A DNA stretch of 64,000 nt from Cyanobium sp. CH-040 (GCF_024346135.1 NZ_JAGQCJ010000002.1:124001-188000), one strand, 5' to 3'; shown: positions 33,202 through 43,469, numbered from the stretch's first letter. Notes: generated from the sequence alone by a model not told the origin. Made by a program: numbers and translations.

Positions 33202-34769
33202 AGCGGGGCGTCGAGTTCGAGCCGCTGCATCACCGGCTCGGGCTCGGGGAGGGGTGAACCGCTGGCCAGCAGGCCCCAGTGCTGGGCCTCCAGCCAGCCG
33301 CTCCCAGCCGCGCAGGCCTGGGCGTCGGACAGGAAGGGCGGCAGGCCGAGCTGCTGCAGCATGCGACCGGAGAGCTCCGGCAGCAGCGGCGCCAGCAGCA
33401 CGGCCACCCAGCGGCTGGCCTCCAGCACGGCATAGAGATCGGCCGCCACGGCCTCCTCCTGGCCCGGCTGTTTCATCGCCTTCCAGGGCGCCCTGTCGTT
33501 GAGGTAGCCGTTGGCGACGCCGGCGAGCTCCAGGATCGCCTCGGCGGCCGCGCGGAAATCCAGGTTCTCAAGGGAGCGGTTCACCGCTGCGGCCGCCTCC
33601 TGTGACGCCGCGGCCAGGGGGTGATCCGCCAGCTCCGCCGCGCCGGCGGGCGGCACGGCCGCCGCGAACCACTTGCGGGCCATGGAGCTGGTGCGGTTGA
33701 GCAGGTTGCCGATGGTGTTGGCCAGATCACTGTTCACCAGGTCGCTGAAGCGCTGCTGCTGGAAGTCGCCGTCGTCGCCGAAGGCGATGTCGCGCAGCAG
33801 GTACCAGCGCACGGCGTCACGGCCGCAGCGCTCCAGCAGCACCTCCGGATCGAGCACATTGCCGAGGGATTTGCCCATCTTCTGGCCCTCGCGGGTGAGG
33901 AAGCCGTGCCCGAACACCCGCACGGGCAGCGGCAGGCCGGCCGAGAGCAGCATCGCCGGCCAGTAGACGGCGTGGAAGCGCAGGATGTCCTTGCCGATCA
34001 CGTGCAGCTGGGCCGGCCAGCCCCGCTCCGGCAGCCGCTCCAGCTGCACCGGCTCCTGAGGCTCCAGCAGGGCGGTGAGATAGCCCAGCAGGGCGTCGAA
34101 CCACACGTAGAAGGTGTGGCCGCTGTGGCCCGGCACGGGGATGCCCCAGGGGAGGTCGACCCGGGAGATCGAGAAGTCACGCAACCCCTGGGCCACGAAG
34201 TTCTCCACCTCCTTCTGCCGGCTGGCCGGGGCGATGAAGCCGGGGCGCCGGATCAGCGCCTCGATCTGCCCCTGATAGCGCGACAGGCGGAAGAACAGGT
34301 TGACCTCGTCGCGCCATTCCAGCGGCCGGCGGTGGATCGGGCATTCCGGATCCTGGGCTTCGTGGGGGTCGTCCTTGAACTCCTCGCAGGCCACGCAGTA
34401 CCAGCCCTGCTGGCGGCCCTCCACCACGTCGCCGGCGGCCTCCACCCGCGCGAAGAACTGCTCCACCAGCTGCCGGTGGCGCGGATCGGTGGTGCGGATG
34501 AAACGGTCGAAGCTGATCTGCCAGCGCTTCCAGAGTTCCCGGTAGCCCTCGCTCACGGCATCGCAGTGGGCCTGGGGCGAGAGGCCGGCGGCCTCGGCCG
34601 TGCGCTGGATCTTCTGGCCGTGCTCGTCGCAGCCGGTGATGAAGGTCACCCGCTCACCCCGCAGGCGCCGGTGGCGGGCGATCGCGTCACAGGCCAGCGT
34701 CGTGTACGTGCTGCCCAGGTGCGCCCGGTCGTTGACGTAGTAGAGGGGGGTGGTGAGGGTGTAGGACAT
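33198..34769 (-). CDS. metG: methionyl-tRNA synthetase
   Basis: MetG charges tRNA-Met. The 523-aa class I synthetase has the HIGH-like signature in YYVNDRAHLGSTYTT, the zinc-binding knuckle CVACEEF...CPIH (about residues 125-145) and the KMSKS-like motif KMGKS near residue 300. The anticodon-binding helical domain follows. The C-terminal EMAP-type tRNA-binding extension found in E. coli MetG is absent, which is normal for cyanobacteria. It starts at ATG 34769 and its stop overlaps lptC. Confidence 0.97.
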   Translation of the reverse strand: MSYTLTTPLYYVNDRAHLGSTYTTLACDAIARHRRLRGERVTFITGCDEHGQKIQRTAEAAGLSPQAHCDAVSEGYRELWKRWQISFDRFIRTTDPRHRQLVEQFFARVEAAGDVVEGRQQGWYCVACEEFKDDPHEAQDPECPIHRRPLEWRDEVNLFFRLSRYQGQIEALIRRPGFIAPASRQKEVENFVAQGLRDFSISRVDLPWGIPVPGHSGHTFYVWFDALLGYLTALLEPQEPVQLERLPERGWPAQLHVIGKDILRFHAVYWPAMLLSAGLPLPVRVFGHGFLTREGQKMGKSLGNVLDPEVLLERCGRDAVRWYLLRDIAFGDDGDFQQQRFSDLVNSDLANTIGNLLNRTSSMARKWFAAAVPPAGAAELADHPLAAASQEAAAAVNRSLENLDFRAAAEAILELAGVANGYLNDRAPWKAMKQPGQEEAVAADLYAVLEASRWVAVLLAPLLPELSGRMLQQLGLPPFLSDAQACAAGSGWLEAQHWGLLASGSPLPEPEPVMQRLELDAPL

Positions 34770-34948
34770 GCGGCGGTCGATGGCCTTCGGGGCCTCCAGG
34801 CGCGCTCGGCCGCCATCTCGGCGCCCTGACGATCAGCCGTCAGGCCTGTCCGACCCGGCCGATCAGGAACCGATCCGGGGAACCCTGCGCCTGGCCCGGA
34901 TCCTACCCATCGCCGTCAGCCCACCCCTTCTCCACCCCCTCCACCTCC

Positions 34949-36832
34949 ATGCCCGATCAAGAAATCCCCGTGGTGGTGTGGGGAGGGGGAACCGGCGGCG
35001 CCGCGGCGGCCATCCAGGCGGCCCGCAGCGGTGCCCGCACCCTGCTGCTCACCCCAGGGCCCTGGCTGGGGGGGATGGTGAGCGCGGCGGGGGTGTGCTG
35101 CCCGGACGGCAACGAACTCAGCCCCTGGCAGACGGGGCTGTGGGGTGCCCTGCTGCGGCAGCTGGCCCGGGAGGAGCCCGAGGGCCTCGACCACAACTGG
35201 GTGAGCTGCTTCGGTTACCGCCCGGCCACGGCCGAGCGCATCCTGCGCCGCTGGGTGGCGTCGGCGCCGGGCCTGCAGTGGTGGCCCCAGTGCCGGCTGC
35301 GGGCGGTGCGGCGCCGCGGCGACCGCATCACGCTGCTGGAACTGGAGCGCCGGGGGGAACGGCTGCTGGTGGCGCCGCAGCTGGTGATCGATGGCAGCGA
35401 CCGCGGCGAGCTGATCGCCCTGGCCGGCAGCGCCCATCGTTTCGGCTGGGAGAGCCGGGAGACGTGGCAGGAGCCCAGCGCCCCCAGCGCCGAACGGTTG
35501 GCGGCCGAGCCCTTCTTCCGGCAGCACCCGGTGCAGTCGCCCACCTGGGTAGCCATGGGGCGACTGCGGGCGGACCGGCGCTGCGCTGATCCGGCCTCCG
35601 CTCCGGCGCAGCCGTTCCAGGCGGCCGCCGAGGCCTTCGGCCTGGAGCGCACGATCACCTACGGCCGGCTGCCTGGCGATCTGGTGATGCTCAACTGGCC
35701 GCTGCACGGCAACGACTGGCACCAGGGCCTGGAGCGGGCCTTCGCTGCCGCTGCCGCTGCCGCTGCCGCTGCCGATGCCGATGCCGATGCCGGGGGCGCG
35801 GGCGCGGGCGAGGCCGAAACGCAGCTCTTCGCCGCCATGCAGCAGCACAGCCTGGCCTTCGCTGCCGCCCTCGGGGAGGCGAGCGGTGACTGGCTGGAGC
35901 CCGCGCCGGTGTTCCCACAGCTGCCCGGCAGCCCGGACCTGGACGGGCCCTCACCGCTGGCGCTGATGCCCTACTGGCGCGAGGGGCGGCGGCTGGAGGG
36001 ACTCGAGACCGTGATCGAGCAGCAGCTGCTGCCCGGCGGCGCCGGTGCCTCGATCGCCCCGCTGCCGGTCGATGCCGAAGGCATCACGGCCATCGCCGTG
36101 GGCAACTACGCCAACGACCACCACTATCCCGGTCCGGACTGGCCCCTGGCCCCCAAGAGCTGCCGCTGGGGCGGGCGCTGGAGCGGCACCCCGTTCGCGG
36201 TGCCCTACGGCGCCCTGGTGAGCCGCGACACGGTGAACCTGCTGGCGGCCGACAAGTGCTTCAGCGTCAGCCACATGGCCAACGGCGCCACCCGCCTGCA
36301 GCCGCTGATCCTCAACATCGGCCAGGCGGCGGGGCTGGCGGCCGCCCTCTGCCTGGAGAGCCCCTGCCTGCCCGCGGATCTGCCCCGGCGACGGCTGCAG
36401 GAAGCCCTGATCGCCGATCCCCTGGCGCCGGCGGGGCCGTTGCCGCTCTGGGACACCCCCTGGCATCACCCCGCCTGGCGGCAGCGGCAGCGGGCGGCGC
36501 TGGCCGATCCCGCTCTTCTGGATGCCGGCGGCCTGCTGCCCGCAGCGGCGAAGCGTGCCGGTGCGCTGGAGGCGGATCTGGACCCGCGCCACGCCCCCTC
36601 CGAAGCGCATGAGCGCCTCTGGGTCGGGACTCTGGTGGTGGACGGCACGGGCGGCTACCGCCTCGAGACCGACGGCGACGCAGACGCCCAGGCTCCCTGC
36701 AGCTGGCCCCTGATCACCCTAGAGCCTGCCCTGCACCACTGGCTGGGCCAGGCCGCCGGCGGGCCAATGCGGCTGATGGGCGTGGCCAACCCCTGGGGGC
36801 CGTGGCTGCGGGTGTCGCGGCTGGCCGGCTGA
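34949..36832 (+). CDS. FAD-dependent oxidoreductase
   Basis: The 627-aa protein has an N-terminal FAD-binding Rossmann motif, VVWGGGTGGAAAAIQAARSG (about residues 9-28), and the PGPWLGGMVSAAGV segment of PF12831-type FAD-dependent oxidoreductases, many of which act in unknown pathways. A later conserved stretch, MANGATRLQPLILNIGQAAG (about residues 442-461), is typical of this family. A repeat-encoded stretch of alanines and Asp-Ala pairs interrupts the middle (residues 266-281). The substrate is unknown. It stands alone between metG (divergent) and the convergent RNase II gene. Confidence 0.78.
   Translation: MPDQEIPVVVWGGGTGGAAAAIQAARSGARTLLLTPGPWLGGMVSAAGVCCPDGNELSPWQTGLWGALLRQLAREEPEGLDHNWVSCFGYRPATAERILRRWVASAPGLQWWPQCRLRAVRRRGDRITLLELERRGERLLVAPQLVIDGSDRGELIALAGSAHRFGWESRETWQEPSAPSAERLAAEPFFRQHPVQSPTWVAMGRLRADRRCADPASAPAQPFQAAAEAFGLERTITYGRLPGDLVMLNWPLHGNDWHQGLERAFAAAAAAAAAADADADAGGAGAGEAETQLFAAMQQHSLAFAAALGEASGDWLEPAPVFPQLPGSPDLDGPSPLALMPYWREGRRLEGLETVIEQQLLPGGAGASIAPLPVDAEGITAIAVGNYANDHHYPGPDWPLAPKSCRWGGRWSGTPFAVPYGALVSRDTVNLLAADKCFSVSHMANGATRLQPLILNIGQAAGLAAALCLESPCLPADLPRRRLQEALIADPLAPAGPLPLWDTPWHHPAWRQRQRAALADPALLDAGGLLPAAAKRAGALEADLDPRHAPSEAHERLWVGTLVVDGTGGYRLETDGDADAQAPCSWPLITLEPALHHWLGQAAGGPMRLMGVANPWGPWLRVSRLAG
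35744..35791 (+). repeat. hexanucleotide microsatellite inside the FAD oxidoreductase
   Basis: Five copies of GCTGCC are followed by three copies of GATGCC. They encode ten alanines and three Asp-Ala pairs (residues 266-281). Slippage of six-base units would keep the frame, so length variation between strains is likely. Confidence 0.9.
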
Positions 36833-36873
36833 TCAGCCCAGGCTGTCGTTGAGCTCAGGCCGGCAGGCTCGCC

Positions 36874-38841
36874 TCAGCGGCCGGCCACCAGCCTGAGCTG
36901 ATCCCGCAGGGGGTCCACCTGCTGCACCCGCAGCAGCAGGCCGGTGGCCGGTTCGCAGCCTTCGGGACAGAGCGCCGGCAGATCCATGGCCAGGTCCTCC
37001 ACATGCACCAGGCCCAGCCGGTCCTGCTCCCGCAGCCAGCGCAGGAAGCAGCAGCGCCACTGCTCCCCGGGATGGGCTTCGAACCACACCTGCTGCCAGT
37101 GACGCTGGTCCTCGCGGCTGATCTGCATGGCCTGGCGGGTGGGACTCTCCAGCTCTTCGATCAGACCCAGCACGGCATCGGCATCCAGGGGCACCCCTCC
37201 CTGCAGCTGGGCCTCCAGCTGGCGCTGCACGACCAGGTCGCCGTAGCGGCGGATCGGTGAGGTGGCCTGCACGTAGGCCGCCAGACCCAGGCTAAAATGG
37301 GCTGCCGGGCGGCTGCCGGTGTGCCCGCGGCTGAGGCAGCGCTTGATGGCGGCATGGCGCACCGGGCCCGGCGGCAACGCCTCCAGCTCATGGGCCGGCG
37401 GCAGCTCCGCCGGCGGCTGACTGCGGTAGGGCAGGGCCAGGTCGTGGTCCCGGCCGTGCTCGGCCACGACCGCTCCGGCCAGGATCATCGCCTCCGCGAC
37501 CATCTGCCGCGACGGGCCCGGTTCGCTGATCTCCAGCGCAGGGGCGCCGTCCTGGTCGCGGATGCGGCCCTCCGGCTGATCGAGCAGCAGCGCCCCCCGG
37601 GCCACCCGCCAGCGGCGGCGCCGGGCGAGCAGGGCATGGAGCTCGGCCAGCTGACGTTCCTGGGGCGGCGCCAGCTCGATCAGCTCGTCGGCATCGGCAT
37701 AGGAGAGCCGGTAGCGGGGCTTGATCCAGCTGCGGCAGATGCCGCTGGCGGCCACGGCGCCTTCCTCGTCGAGCTCCACCCACAGGCTCCAGGCGGGGCA
37801 GCGACGGCCGGCCCGCAGGCTGAAGGGCCCGTGGCTGAGCAGGGGGGGGAACATGGGCAGCGTGCCCCGGGCCAGATACAGGCTCGTGCCCCGGCGCCGG
37901 GCCTCGAGATCGAGGGGCGAGCCGGGCGGCACCAGACGGCCCGGATCGGCCACATGGACCCAGATCCTGGTTCGGCCGTCGGCGCGGTGTTCCAGGGCCA
38001 GGCCGTCATCGACGTCGAGGGTGTCGTCGTCATCGATGGTCACGCCCTGCTGGCTGCAGAGATCGACCCGCAGCGCATCGCCGGGCAGCTCCCCGTCGGC
38101 CAGAGAAGCCAGGCGCTCCGCCTCGGCCTCCAGGTCGGCGGAGAACCCCAGCTCCCAGCAGCTGCGGCTCAGCGAAGGCAAGTGATGGCGGGACCACTGG
38201 CCCAGATCCACCAGCAGGTGCCGGATGCCGCCGCTGTCGGCCGTGCAGTGCGCGGCCTGCAGGGCCCGGTGGAGCTCGGTGGGCAGGGCGGTGTCCGTGT
38301 CTTCCCCCGCCCAGCGCCGCAGCAGCTCCAGTTCCTCGCGCTGCCTGGGGCCGAGGGCCCCGGCGTCGATCGGCTGACGCTGCCGCAGCAGGCCATGCCA
38401 GTGCTGCTGCTGCCGCTGCTGCAGCCAGGCCTGGCGCCGCTGCTGCCGCAGGGGCCTGAGGTCATCTCCCGGGCGGGCGCTGATGCCCTGCTGCCGCATG
38501 CGGAACCACAGTTGCGGGCCCTGCAGCCAGAGCCAGCCGGCCGCCAGCTGCAGCGGTTGCCGGCCACCCAGCACCAGGTCGCACCATTCGGCCAGGCTGA
38601 TGTCGCCTTCGCCCTGCTCGACCATCAGCCACCAGGCGGCGCCGATGTCGCGCTGGCGCGGCTGGGCCGCGGACAGACCGGCCTCGCTGAAGCTCCAGGG
38701 GCTCACACCCAGCCGCGGAGGAGCCGCTTCCGCCGGAGGCAGGCCGCAGATGCGCTGCACGTCACGGCGGGGCAGGCTGAGCGGCCTGGCGGCCCAGCCC
38801 ACCACCACCTGCACCTTGGAGCCGTGGATGGCCTGAACCAC
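36874..38841 (-). CDS. RNase II/RNB-family exoribonuclease
   Basis: The 655-aa product (from GTG 38841) is a 3'-5' exoribonuclease of the RNB family. The catalytic RNB domain shows the metal-binding aspartates in DDDDTLDVDDGLALE, and the later conserved segment YVQATSPIRRYGDLVVQRQL. The reading frame stays open for at least 30 codons upstream without ATG, GTG or TTG, and that stretch (HPGDLTGLLLERAGERHPAL) looks like the missing N-terminal part. A CTG at 38922 would be the in-frame candidate. The true start is therefore probably further upstream, near the rpsR stop. It lies right behind rpsR on the same strand. Confidence 0.9.
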   Translation of the reverse strand: MVQAIHGSKVQVVVGWAARPLSLPRRDVQRICGLPPAEAAPPRLGVSPWSFSEAGLSAAQPRQRDIGAAWWLMVEQGEGDISLAEWCDLVLGGRQPLQLAAGWLWLQGPQLWFRMRQQGISARPGDDLRPLRQQRRQAWLQQRQQQHWHGLLRQRQPIDAGALGPRQREELELLRRWAGEDTDTALPTELHRALQAAHCTADSGGIRHLLVDLGQWSRHHLPSLSRSCWELGFSADLEAEAERLASLADGELPGDALRVDLCSQQGVTIDDDDTLDVDDGLALEHRADGRTRIWVHVADPGRLVPPGSPLDLEARRRGTSLYLARGTLPMFPPLLSHGPFSLRAGRRCPAWSLWVELDEEGAVAASGICRSWIKPRYRLSYADADELIELAPPQERQLAELHALLARRRRWRVARGALLLDQPEGRIRDQDGAPALEISEPGPSRQMVAEAMILAGAVVAEHGRDHDLALPYRSQPPAELPPAHELEALPPGPVRHAAIKRCLSRGHTGSRPAAHFSLGLAAYVQATSPIRRYGDLVVQRQLEAQLQGGVPLDADAVLGLIEELESPTRQAMQISREDQRHWQQVWFEAHPGEQWRCCFLRWLREQDRLGLVHVEDLAMDLPALCPEGCEPATGLLLRVQQVDPLRDQLRLVAGR

Positions 38842-38929
38842 CCCCAGAGCGGGATGGCGTTCGCCTGCCCGCTCGAGCAGCAGTCCGGTCAGGTCACCGG
38901 GATGGAGGGGCTCCTGGGCCAGACGCCGC

Positions 38930-39151
38930 TCAGCCTTCCGGGTTGACGAAGGGAAGCAGGGCCACGATGCGGGCGCGCTTCACCGCATTGGTGAGATCGC
39001 GCTGCTGTTTGGCGGTGAGCCCGGTGAGACGCCGGGGCAGGATCTTGCCGCGCTCGGTGATGAACTTCTTGAGCAGATCGACATCCTTGTAGTCGATCGG
39101 GTCGCCCGGCTTGATGGGCGAAAGACGCTTCTTGAAAAAGGTGCCGGCCAT
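38930..39151 (-). CDS. rpsR: 30S ribosomal protein bS18
   Basis: The 73-aa basic ribosomal protein has the S18 core [41 protein letters not shown] and [10 protein letters not shown]. It binds 16S rRNA next to bS6 in the platform. The length is standard. It lies 90 bases downstream of rpmG on the same strand, an arrangement (rpmG-rpsR) common in cyanobacteria, and it is followed immediately by the RNase II gene. Confidence 0.98.
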   Translation of the reverse strand: MAGTFFKKRLSPIKPGDPIDYKDVDLLKKFITERGKILPRRLTGLTAKQQRDLTNAVKRARIVALLPFVNPEG

Positions 39152-39241
39152 GGGAGTGAAGAAGAAGAGGAGAACAGAAGCCGCTGCGTGGACCAGCGTT
39201 CGCCGGATCGATCCGGCGAGCTGCCGATCACTGGCCGCCCG

Positions 39242-39436
39242 TCACTTGATTTCCTTGTGAACGGTGGACTTGTTGCAGTGCGGGCAGAACTTCTTCAGCT
39301 CGAGCCGTTCGGTGGTGTTGCGGCGGTTCTTCTCGGTGGTGTAGCGGGACACCCCCGGAGACCGCTTGGCGGGGTTGGACCGGCATTCCGTGCACTCGAG
39401 AGTGATCACGATCCGGACGCCCTTGTTCTTAGCCAT
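39242..39436 (-). CDS. rpmG: 50S ribosomal protein bL33
   Basis: The 64-aa protein starts [20 protein letters not shown], then has [22 protein letters not shown]. Both cysteine pairs (CTEC and CPHC) are present, so it is the zinc-binding (C+) form. It lies upstream of rpsR on the same strand. The plus-strand pheT begins 128 bases away, so the two promoters are divergent. Confidence 0.98.
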   Translation of the reverse strand: MAKNKGVRIVITLECTECRSNPAKRSPGVSRYTTEKNRRNTTERLELKKFCPHCNKSTVHKEIK

Positions 39437-39564
39437 GAAGGACGTTGCGCCGCGTCAGCGAAGCGAATGGACAAGGATCCACAGTACCTGTCCACCTGAC
39501 CGGTGATGGCTGGCCCCTGCGCCGCTGCCTAGGATCCGCGGCTGGGCTGTTCAGGAAGCGGGTC

Positions 39565-42033
39565 ATGCGGGTCTCCCACCAGTGGCTGCGGGAACTGGTG
39601 TGCGCTGCAGACGGCCGGAGCGCGCTCGATCTGGACATCGCCACCCTGGCGGAGCGGCTCTCGATCGCCGGCTTCGAGGTGGAGGCGATCGAGGATCTGG
39701 CCGCCCGCGCGGCCGGGGTGGTGGTGGGCCGGGTGCTCAGCCGCGACCCCCATCCCGATGCCGCCAAGCTCAGCGTCTGCGTGGTGGACGTGGGGGCGGA
39801 CGACCCCCTGCAGATCGTCTGCGGTGCCGCCAACGTGCGCGCCGGCATTCACGTGCCGGTGGCCCTCGTGGGCACCACCCTGCCGGCGGTGAACCTCACC
39901 ATCAAGCCGGCGGTGCTGCGGGGTGTGGCCAGCAGCGGCATGATCTGCTCCCTGGCGGAGCTGGGGTTCAGCGACGGCTCCGGTGGCATCGCCGTTCTCG
40001 AGGAGCTGCTGGAGGATGTTCCAGCCCCGGGTACACCGGTGGGGCCCAGCCTGGGGCTCGACGACCAGGTGCTGGAGCTGGCGATCACCGCCAACCGCCC
40101 CGACGGGCTGTCGATGCAGGGCATCGCCCGGGAGGTGGCGGCGCTGAGCGGCGGCTGCACCCGCTTCCAGCCCGTCGAGCCTGCCTGCAGCCCGGAGCTC
40201 CTGGACTCCAATGCCGATGCCGATGCCCTGGCGGCGATGGAGGAGGGGGGGCTGTTCAGCCTCACCGTTCTCACCGGTCTCAGGGTGGAGCCGTCGCCGC
40301 TGTGGCTGCAGCGGCGCCTGGAGAAGGCCGGCATCCGGCCCATCAACAACGTGGTGGACATCACCAACCTGGTGATGCTCGAAACCGGGCAGCCCCTGCA
40401 TGCCTTCGACAGCGAGCGGCTGGCCGGTGCCGGCGGGCGCACTGCCGATCCGGCTGCCGTGGGTCTGCGGCAGGGGCGCACCGGCGAGCGGCTCACCACC
40501 CTCGACGGCGAGGAGCGCCAGCTGGACGCGGCCGCTCTCGTGGTCACCTACACCGACCGTCCCATCGCCCTGGCCGGAGTGATGGGCGGCAGCGAGGAGG
40601 CCGTACACGAGGGCACCAGCGCGATCTGGCTGGAGGCGGCGGTGTTCCCGGCCCAGAGGGTGCGCCAGTCGGCCCGCAGCGTGGGGCTGCGCACCGAGGC
40701 CAGCATCCGCTTCGAGAAGGGCCTGCCCCTGGAGGCCACCCTGGCCGCCGCCGACCGGGCCTGCGCGCTCCTGCGGCACCTGGCCGGCGCCACGGTGCAG
40801 GGCCGCTGGCTGCACCGCCGGGCGCCCGGCCCAGGCCAGCCGGTGACGCTGCGGCGCGATGCCCTGCACAACCTGCTGGGCCCGGTGCTGGTGGACGGCG
40901 AGCCCTGCGACCTGGAGGATGGGCGCATCACCGGCACCCTGGAGGCCATCGGCTGCCAGCTGGAGGCCATGGAGGACGGCTGGCAGGTGCAGGTGCCGCC
41001 CTCCCGGGCCACGGATCTGCGCAGGGAAGTGGACCTGATCGAAGAGGTGGCCCGCCTCGTCGGCTATGACCACTTCGCCTGCCATCTGCCCGATCCGATC
41101 GAGCCCGGCGGTCTCGACCCCGCGCAGGAGGCGGAGCGACGTCTGCGCCGCGCCCTCTGCGCCGCCGGCCTGCAGGAAGCGTGCAGCTTCTCCCTGGTGC
41201 CGGCGGGCGAGGGCCGCATCCCCCTGGCCAATCCGCTTCTGGCCGACTACGGCCACCTGCGCGACAACCTGCACGAGGAGCTGCTGGCGGCGGCTCGCCG
41301 CAACCTGCAGAGCGGCCAGCCGGGATTCTGGGCCTTCGAGATCGGCCAGGTGTTCCGGCAGGGGTCCCGTGACGGCCGCACCCTGCTGGTGGGGGTGATC
41401 TGCGGCGAGCGCCGCTCCGAGCTCTGGACCACCAGCGGCAAGCCGTCTGCACCGGACTACCACCGCGCCCGCGGCGTGCTGCAGCAGGCGCTCGGCTCCC
41501 TGAAGCTGCCGGTGGACGACCGGCGGCTGGACCCTTCCGGGCGGGTCTCTGCCGATCTGCTCCATCCCGGGCGGGCGGCCGAACTGGTGGTGGAAGGCCG
41601 CGCCGCCGGCTGGTTCGCTCAGCTCCATCCCGCCGCTGCCCAGTCGCTCGATCTCCTCGAGTCCACCTACCTGTTCCAGCTGGAGCTGACCTCACTGCTC
41701 ACGGCTGCCACCCGCCGCAACCGCTGGCAGCCCGCGTTCGCCCCCTTTGCCACGGTGCCCGCTGCCGAGCGCGACCTGGCCCTGGTGGTGCCTGTCGGCA
41801 CCAGCTCCGCCGACCTTCTGGGCGTGATCCGCAAGGCGGGCCGGCCCCTGCTCGAGAAGGCTGAGCTGATGGACCGCTACGAGGGCGAGCAGGTGGGCAG
41901 CGGCCAGTGCAGCCAGGCGTTCCGGCTGCGCTACCGGGATGCCGCCCGCACCCTCACCGAAGAGGAGGTGGAGAAGGCCCACGGGCTCATCTGCCAGGCC
42001 CTGGAGCAGCAGCTGGGTGCCCAGCTGCGCTGA
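39565..42033 (+). CDS. pheT: phenylalanyl-tRNA synthetase beta subunit
   Basis: PheT is the large subunit of the alpha2beta2 enzyme that charges tRNA-Phe. The 822-aa product has the N-terminal tRNA-binding domain (GVVVGRVLSRDPHPDAAKLSVCVVDVG), B3/4 editing and B5 domains (including RQSARSVGLRTEASIRFEKG), and a C-terminal FDX-ACB domain (FATVPAAERDLALVV). The length is normal. The frame is open from 39445, but ATG 39565 (MRVSHQWLRELV) is the conserved start. Its 3' end overlaps the convergent RlmD gene by 47 bases. Confidence 0.96.
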   Translation: MRVSHQWLRELVCAADGRSALDLDIATLAERLSIAGFEVEAIEDLAARAAGVVVGRVLSRDPHPDAAKLSVCVVDVGADDPLQIVCGAANVRAGIHVPVALVGTTLPAVNLTIKPAVLRGVASSGMICSLAELGFSDGSGGIAVLEELLEDVPAPGTPVGPSLGLDDQVLELAITANRPDGLSMQGIAREVAALSGGCTRFQPVEPACSPELLDSNADADALAAMEEGGLFSLTVLTGLRVEPSPLWLQRRLEKAGIRPINNVVDITNLVMLETGQPLHAFDSERLAGAGGRTADPAAVGLRQGRTGERLTTLDGEERQLDAAALVVTYTDRPIALAGVMGGSEEAVHEGTSAIWLEAAVFPAQRVRQSARSVGLRTEASIRFEKGLPLEATLAAADRACALLRHLAGATVQGRWLHRRAPGPGQPVTLRRDALHNLLGPVLVDGEPCDLEDGRITGTLEAIGCQLEAMEDGWQVQVPPSRATDLRREVDLIEEVARLVGYDHFACHLPDPIEPGGLDPAQEAERRLRRALCAAGLQEACSFSLVPAGEGRIPLANPLLADYGHLRDNLHEELLAAARRNLQSGQPGFWAFEIGQVFRQGSRDGRTLLVGVICGERRSELWTTSGKPSAPDYHRARGVLQQALGSLKLPVDDRRLDPSGRVSADLLHPGRAAELVVEGRAAGWFAQLHPAAAQSLDLLESTYLFQLELTSLLTAATRRNRWQPAFAPFATVPAAERDLALVVPVGTSSADLLGVIRKAGRPLLEKAELMDRYEGEQVGSGQCSQAFRLRYRDAARTLTEEEVEKAHGLICQALEQQLGAQLR

Positions 42034-43432
42034 GACGCAGCACGGCCAGGCACTCCACGTGGCTGGTCTGAGGAAAGAAGTCGATGGGCTGCACGCTCTC
42101 CAGCCGATACGGTCCCTCGGCACCGGCGAGCTGGGTCAGATCCCGGGCCAGGGTGGCGGGATCACAGCTCAGATAGAGCAGGGTGGCGGGAGGCTGCGCC
42201 CGGATCGCGGCCAGGGCCGTGGGCTCCAGACCCTTGCGCGGCGGATCCACGAACAGGGCCCGGCAGCGGCCGATGGCTGTGGCCAGGAGCTCCGCCACCG
42301 GCCCTTCCTCGAACCGGCAGCGATCGCCCAGGCCGTTGCGATCCGCGTTGCGGCGGGCCAGAGCGACCGCGGCGGCGCCGCGCTCGATGCCCAGCACCTG
42401 CCAGCCGGCTGCGGCGAGGGGCAGCCCATAGGTGCCGATGCCGCAGTAGGCGTCGATCAGCACCCCGGGTGGGTCATCCCTCAGGGCGGTCTGCAGCAGG
42501 GGCACCACCTGCTCCGCCTGGGCGGTGTTGACCTGGAAGAAGGTGTCGGCCCCCACCTCGAACGTCAGCCCCGCGAAGTGCTCCAGCACCCAGCCTCTGC
42601 CGGCCAGCTCCAGCGTGGTGGGGCCCAGCAGGGTGTTGGTGGGGTCGGGCTGAATGTTCAGGCACACCCCCACCAGCTGCGGCCAGCGCTCCAGCCAGCG
42701 GCCGGCCAGCGCCTCCAGACCCGGGAGCTGGGCATGGCTGCTGATCAGGGTCACGAGCAGCTCGCCGCTGCGCACCCCCAGCCGCAGCCCCAGGTGGCGC
42801 AGCCCGCCGCCGGCCTGGAGGTGGCGGTCCACCGGCCAGCCGCTGCGCTCCAGGTCGCCTTTGAGCGGTGCGATCAGGGCATCGAGGCGGGGGTCCAGCA
42901 CCGGGCAGTGGTTGAGGTTCACGATCCGGTGGCTGCCGGGGCGGTAGTAGCCGGCCTTCAGCGCACCGTCGCTGCCGCGTTCGAGGGGCAGCACGGCCCG
43001 GTTGCGGTAGCCCAGCCCATCACCCGCCCCGAGCGTCGGGGCCACCAGTTGCTCGCAGTCGTTGCCCAGGCGCCCGATGCGCTGCAGGGCATCGATCACC
43101 TTCTGGCGTTTCCAGCTGCGCTGGGCGGCCTCCTCCAGGTGCTGGACGCTGCAGCCACCGCAGCGCTCGGCGAGGATGCAGGGAGGCCGGCGCCGCTGCG
43201 GTGACGGTTCCAGGACAGCGGTGCAGGTGGCCGTCCAGTGGCTGCGCGTGCGCCGCAGCAACCGCAGCCGAACCCGTTCCCCGGGCAGGGCGCCGGGCAC
43301 GAACAGCACCTGGCCGTCGTGGCGCACCACGCCCTGGCCGTCATGGGACAGACCGGAGACGCGGTTCTCGAGCTGCCCTCCGGGCAGCAGGGGGTCCACG
43401 CTCCGCTGATCAGCTGCCCCTGTGCTGGCCAT
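41987..43432 (-). CDS. rlmD: 23S rRNA (uracil-C5)-methyltransferase, RlmD/TrmA family
   Basis: The 481-aa protein has an N-terminal TRAM-like domain, the iron-sulfur cysteines [10 protein letters not shown] and a fourth Cys in NLNHCPVL, a SAM-binding region [15 protein letters not shown], and the catalytic cysteine in [13 protein letters not shown]. This pattern fits RlmD, which makes m5U1939 in 23S rRNA; a bifunctional RlmCD-like or another target cannot be excluded, and the C-terminal tail is Ala/Pro-rich. It is convergent with pheT (47-base overlap) and divergent from apcD. Confidence 0.9.
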   Translation of the reverse strand: MASTGAADQRSVDPLLPGGQLENRVSGLSHDGQGVVRHDGQVLFVPGALPGERVRLRLLRRTRSHWTATCTAVLEPSPQRRRPPCILAERCGGCSVQHLEEAAQRSWKRQKVIDALQRIGRLGNDCEQLVAPTLGAGDGLGYRNRAVLPLERGSDGALKAGYYRPGSHRIVNLNHCPVLDPRLDALIAPLKGDLERSGWPVDRHLQAGGGLRHLGLRLGVRSGELLVTLISSHAQLPGLEALAGRWLERWPQLVGVCLNIQPDPTNTLLGPTTLELAGRGWVLEHFAGLTFEVGADTFFQVNTAQAEQVVPLLQTALRDDPPGVLIDAYCGIGTYGLPLAAAGWQVLGIERGAAAVALARRNADRNGLGDRCRFEEGPVAELLATAIGRCRALFVDPPRKGLEPTALAAIRAQPPATLLYLSCDPATLARDLTQLAGAEGPYRLESVQPIDFFPQTSHVECLAVLRLSAAGHPAAAPGPGR

Positions 43433-43469
43433 CAGCCGCCGCTCGCCTCAGCAGGGACCCTACGGCGTG

